NCBI RefSeq assembly: GCF_001921825.1
Contig: NZ_MSJL01000014.1
Location: 1-49,270, forward strand
Direction: 5' to 3'
Source: Streptococcus acidominimus
GTDB taxonomy: Bacteria; Bacillota; Bacilli; Lactobacillales; Streptococcaceae
Length of the DNA: 49,270 nucleotides
This document shows, one piece after another, positions 46,400 to 49,270 of this stretch. How positions within the stretch are numbered: position 1 is the stretch's first letter; each line of letters opens with the position of its first letter. A program made the position numbers and the translations under genes. The notes beneath the pieces are model-generated. The model made no database searches. It had not been told where the DNA came from and saw only the letters and a list, made by a program, of their open reading frames with translations.

Positions 46400-47042
46400 A
46401 ATAGACTAAATAAAACGAGTGAAACTCGTGTCAAACGCTCTTGTATTTTGTTTAACTGAACTCGGGCTAAAAGCTCGGAAAAAAGATAGACTTCCTTGTG
46501 TTCATTGAACACTGCGTCAGTCTCCTATTTTTCAGTCGCTTTTTTACGCCCTCGTATCTTATTTTAACTGAACTCGAGCTACAACTCGCTGACAAAGCGT
46601 AGTCAAAAAGTTGAGTAAACTTAGAAAACATCACAGTAGGCATCTGATTGTCGCTAACACGCCAATCTAGTTGCCTTTGTGGGGGTCTCACGACGAAGCG
46701 AACCGCTTCTGTTCGACCACCTATTTTGTCTAGGAGTTGCTTCCCCAGTCTAGGGATAGACTGTGGGAGGTTGAAATAAAGCGAGTAAAGCTCGTGTCAA
46801 ACGCTCTCGTATCTTGTGTAACTGAACTCGAACTAAGCACTGTGTGAAAAAGATAAATTGCCTTGTGTCCTAAGACACAGCGTCAGTTTCCTATTTTCAC
46901 TTTGTGCTCTTAACGTCCTCGTATCTTGTGTAACTGAACTCGAGCTACAACTCGCTGACAAAAAGACCAATCTCATTGGGTGCGAGACACCCTGCTTCAA
47001 TTGCCTATTTTGTCTAGGAGTTGCTTAACGCTCTCGTATCTT
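46400..47042. repeat. Family A repeat cluster separating ktrB and ktrA
   Basis: At least four units end in TCGTATCTTG or a variant. Hairpins include GTGTTCATTGAACAC (46498-46512), GTGTCCTAAGACAC (46865-46878) and GGGTGCGAGACACCC (near 46979), and TAGGGATAGACTG sits near 46752. It runs in the same direction as the 28-29 kb cluster. No gene is present. Confidence 0.85.
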
Positions 47043-47061
47043 GATTTAAAAGGAAATGATA

Positions 47062-47733
47062 ATGAAAACTCAAACTATTGGAATTTTAGGTCTTGGTGTT
47101 TTTGGAACAACGATTGCCAAAACCTTGCACCATTACGACTGTCATATTATCGCTGTTGACAACCATGCGGATCGGATCAACCAGCTAGAAACGGTTCTAA
47201 CCAAGGGCATTGTCGGTGATATTACAGACAAGGATTTGTTGCGAGCAGCAGGGATTGACCGTTGTGATACGGTCGTTGTTGCAACTGGGCGCAACCTAGA
47301 GTCAAGTGTCCTTGCCGTCCTCCATTGCAAGGCTTTAAATGTCCCTAAGGTGGTTGCGAAAGTAAAGAGCAAGACAGCCAAGGAAGTCCTGCTAAAGATC
47401 GGAGCAGACCGTGTGATTTCCCCAGAGAGAGAAACAGGTGTCTCCCTTGCTAAGCACCTCCTCCACCGGGATACAACCGACTTGATTGAGCTAGATGGTG
47501 ATGTCACGATTATTGAGTTTCATGCGCCACAAAAGTGGATTGGAAAGAGCCTCGCTCAACTGCAATTACGAAAGCACTACAATCTCAATATTATCGGCTT
47601 CCGCGATGCAACAACCCATAAATTGAATGTTCAATTTTCACCCGACTATATCTTTAACGAGCAAGAACTGATCATGGCTGTAACTGACAACCATACTGTT
47701 GATCACTTTGAGGAATACACCAATAAACTCTAG
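47062..47733 (+). CDS. ktrA: Potassium uptake regulatory subunit KtrA (RCK domain)
   Basis: This cytoplasmic gating subunit forms an octameric ring on KtrB. The start at 47062 is preferred because AAAGGAA is 8 bases upstream; the ATG two codons earlier is too close. The 223-residue protein has the Rossmann RCK-N domain (IGILGLGVFGTTIAKTL, GDITDKDLL, VVVATG) and an RCK-C domain (about 140-223, IIEFHAPQKWIGKSL). RCK-C of the pneumococcal relative binds cyclic di-AMP, so the same control is likely. No terminator was seen before the MATE gene. Confidence 0.93.
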   Translation: MKTQTIGILGLGVFGTTIAKTLHHYDCHIIAVDNHADRINQLETVLTKGIVGDITDKDLLRAAGIDRCDTVVVATGRNLESSVLAVLHCKALNVPKVVAKVKSKTAKEVLLKIGADRVISPERETGVSLAKHLLHRDTTDLIELDGDVTIIEFHAPQKWIGKSLAQLQLRKHYNLNIIGFRDATTHKLNVQFSPDYIFNEQELIMAVTDNHTVDHFEEYTNKL

Positions 47734-47789
47734 CCTATCCTTACAGCAGCTCTATATTCATTTCTTCCCCCCTATTTCAAGGAGTTTTT

Positions 47790-49139
47790 ATGCAGGATCT
47801 AACCCAAGGCAAACCGATTCGTGTGATTTTGCGTTTTACCTTGCCCCTTTTGATTGGAAGTTTTTTCCAATTAGCTTACAATTTTGCAGATAGTATCATT
47901 GTCGGTCACACACTGGGTAAGGTTGCATTTGCCAGTGTCGGATCAACAGGAAGTATCGTCTTTCTCATTCTCGGATTTGCGCAGGGCTTGACCAATGGAT
48001 TGACCATTGTCACTGCCCAACGTTTTGGAGCCAATGACCTTGAAGGGGTCAAGAAAAGTTTTGTCCATGGTCTCTTTTATTCGATCTGCGTCAGTCTTTT
48101 CTTAACTATTTTGGCACTTTCTTTCCTACGCCCACTGCTCATCTTCATGCAGACACCCGAGGAATTGTTGCCACATTCGCAGCAGTTTTTAATAGCCATT
48201 TTCGGTGGTACTATTTTCTCTGTCCTCTTTAACTACCTCTCCAACCTGATCCGTAGCCTAGGGGACTCAACTACGCCGCTGATCGCCCTTGTGATCGCCT
48301 GCTTTATCAATATCGCCCTCGATTTCCTCTTTATTTTAAATGTTGGTCTGGGTGTATTTGGAGCAGGGCTAGCAACCATTACGGCTCAAGCATTTTCAGT
48401 CCTCTATCTGGCTGTTTATATTTATAAAAAAGTCCCCTACTTCCGACTCAAATGGAGGGAAGTTCGCTTAGACAAGGCCAATCTCATCAAGCATGCACAG
48501 CTCGGCTTTCCCATTGCTTTTCAAGCCAGTATTATTGCTATTGGTGCCATTACCTTGCAGGTCATGCTCAACCAGCTAGGCACTAATGCGATTGCAGCTC
48601 AAGCCATTGCTAGTAAGACCGACCAGCTTGCCATGCTTCCCATGATTAACCTAGGTTTAGCAGTTTCGACCTTTACTGCCCAGAACTACGGCGCTAAGCT
48701 CTATCCACGTATTTTAGAAGGATTGAGAAAATCAGTCTTGATCAGCCTTGTTTGGGCCATTCTCTTTGCTATTTTGCTCGTCACTGCCAACCGTTTCTTT
48801 TCCCGCCTCTTTCTGGCAGACGGCAATGCAGAAGTCTACCATCTAGCCCTAGCCTATTACATCATCAACGGGGCCTGCTACTGGATTCTGTCTATCCTCT
48901 TTGTCCTACGAAGTTTTATTCAAGGATTGGGGAAAGGCTTTGTCCCCACTCTTGCAGGAATAATGGAATTGGTCATGCGGGCAGGTGTTGCCATTGTCGG
49001 TCTGACCTATTTCGGTTTCTACGGTGTCGCTGCTGCCAACCCCGCTGCCTGGATTGGGAGTGTCATCGTTTTAGTCCCTAGCAGCATTATTCTAACGAGG
49101 AAACTACGACAAGGAAATATAGAAAACCCACCAGCCTGA
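47790..49139 (+). CDS. MATE family efflux transporter
   Basis: A 449-residue Na+ or H+ coupled multidrug exporter with twelve helices in two related halves. The family pattern appears in MQDLTQGKPIRVILRFTLPL at the N terminus and LGDSTTPLIALVIACFINIA near 157-176. FIQGLGKGFVPTLAGIMELVMR lies in the second half. AAGGAG precedes the ATG. The substrate cannot be read from sequence. It follows ktrA by 56 bases and may share its transcript. Confidence 0.9.
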   Translation: MQDLTQGKPIRVILRFTLPLLIGSFFQLAYNFADSIIVGHTLGKVAFASVGSTGSIVFLILGFAQGLTNGLTIVTAQRFGANDLEGVKKSFVHGLFYSICVSLFLTILALSFLRPLLIFMQTPEELLPHSQQFLIAIFGGTIFSVLFNYLSNLIRSLGDSTTPLIALVIACFINIALDFLFILNVGLGVFGAGLATITAQAFSVLYLAVYIYKKVPYFRLKWREVRLDKANLIKHAQLGFPIAFQASIIAIGAITLQVMLNQLGTNAIAAQAIASKTDQLAMLPMINLGLAVSTFTAQNYGAKLYPRILEGLRKSVLISLVWAILFAILLVTANRFFSRLFLADGNAEVYHLALAYYIINGACYWILSILFVLRSFIQGLGKGFVPTLAGIMELVMRAGVAIVGLTYFGFYGVAAANPAAWIGSVIVLVPSSIILTRKLRQGNIENPPA

Positions 49140-49149
49140 TCAATGATAT

Positions 49150-49207
49150 ACTCCCCATATAGTGGACAGTGAAAAAACAAAAATTCACTAGACACTATAA
49201 GGGGAGT
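49150..49207 (+). promoter_or_regulatory. Hairpin sequestering the transposase ribosome site
   Basis: Arms 49150-49164 (ACTCCCCATATAGTG) and 49193-49207 (CACTATAAGGGGAGT) pair at 14 of 15 positions. The right arm contains GGGGAG, the likely ribosome site of the next ATG, and TTTT follows. It may also end transcription from the MATE gene. Confidence 0.55.
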
Positions 49208-49270
49208 TTTCACATGTCCAAAAGAAGTCCAAAATCAGTAGAAGAAAAGTTAGAAATTGTTTGCTTATTC
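49158..49270 (+). mobile_element. Left edge of an insertion sequence (IS3-like), cut by the window
   Basis: The segment begins around ATAGTGGACAGTGAAAAAAC, resembling IS3-family ends, and leads into a transposase-like frame. Only 113 bases are visible, so the right end, target duplication and group cannot be judged. Confidence 0.5.
49214..49270 (+). CDS. Transposase OrfA, partial N terminus
   Basis: Nineteen codons beginning MSKRSPKSVEEKLEIVCLF are seen before the window ends. The start of a helix-turn-helix (VEEKLEIVCLF) resembles IS3-family OrfA proteins. GGGGAG precedes the ATG by 6 bases, and a hairpin covers it. Confidence 0.5.
   Translation, partial: MSKRSPKSVEEKLEIVCLF

Noticed and set aside
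46467..46691. 74-codon minus-strand frame in the ktrB-ktrA gap
   Set aside because: It lies wholly in repeat units, has no ribosome site and resembles no protein.

Overview
The window looks like a chromosomal segment of a Streptococcus. The basis is gene content and order: tmk-holB, rsmH-ftsL-pbpX-mraY, nrdR-dnaB-dnaI-der, gnd-ritR, snf2-(unknown)-murC-GNAT-mltG-greA and trmH/acyP/yidC are all arrangements I know from streptococci. Low-GC promoters, strong AGGAGG ribosome sites and intergenic repeats resembling pneumococcal BOX elements fit as well. I do not assign a species. No rRNA, tRNA, prophage or CRISPR array was seen.

Layout. 1-8 kb: tmk-holB, a YitT membrane protein, a CBS-ACT protein, a Bax-inhibitor-like protein, a truncated HD-domain gene, an rRNA/tRNA methyltransferase, acyP and yidC. 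8-17 kb: greA, mltG, an acetyltransferase, murC, a conserved unknown and a SWIM/SNF2 ATPase. 17-24 kb: a small orphan gene, der, a nitroreductase, dnaI, dnaB, nrdR and an AI-2E-family permease. 24-30.6 kb: the atypical redox-type regulator ritR with gnd, a DUF177 gene, trxB, a DUF4059 gene, then about 1.1 kb of repeats and a DEAD-box helicase. 30.8-35.3 kb: the division/wall operon rsmH-ftsL-pbpX-mraY. 35.9-37.1 kb: an AT-rich islet with a secreted phospholipase A2-like gene translationally coupled to a small membrane protein. 37.1-44.8 kb: a nearly complete flavin-based extracellular electron transfer (FLEET-type) locus. 45-47.7 kb: KtrB and KtrA potassium uptake, split by repeats. 47.8-49.3 kb: a MATE exporter and the left edge of an insertion sequence.

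How the genes fit together. The electron-transfer block contains a type-II NADH dehydrogenase with a membrane tail, a polyprenyl diphosphate synthase, a MenA-type prenyltransferase, an ApbE flavin transferase, a flavinylatable lipoprotein, EetA and EetB. Together these could move electrons from cytosolic NADH through demethylmenaquinone to flavin at the cell surface. No naphthoate-synthesis genes are present, so the quinone head group may be scavenged.

The intergenic space is dominated by two interspersed repeat families. Family A carries hairpins whose stems covary between copies. Family B is a modular BOX-like element with swappable centres, two of which are expanded into tandem 58-bp arrays. 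A third array, of 57-bp units, sits inside a family A copy.
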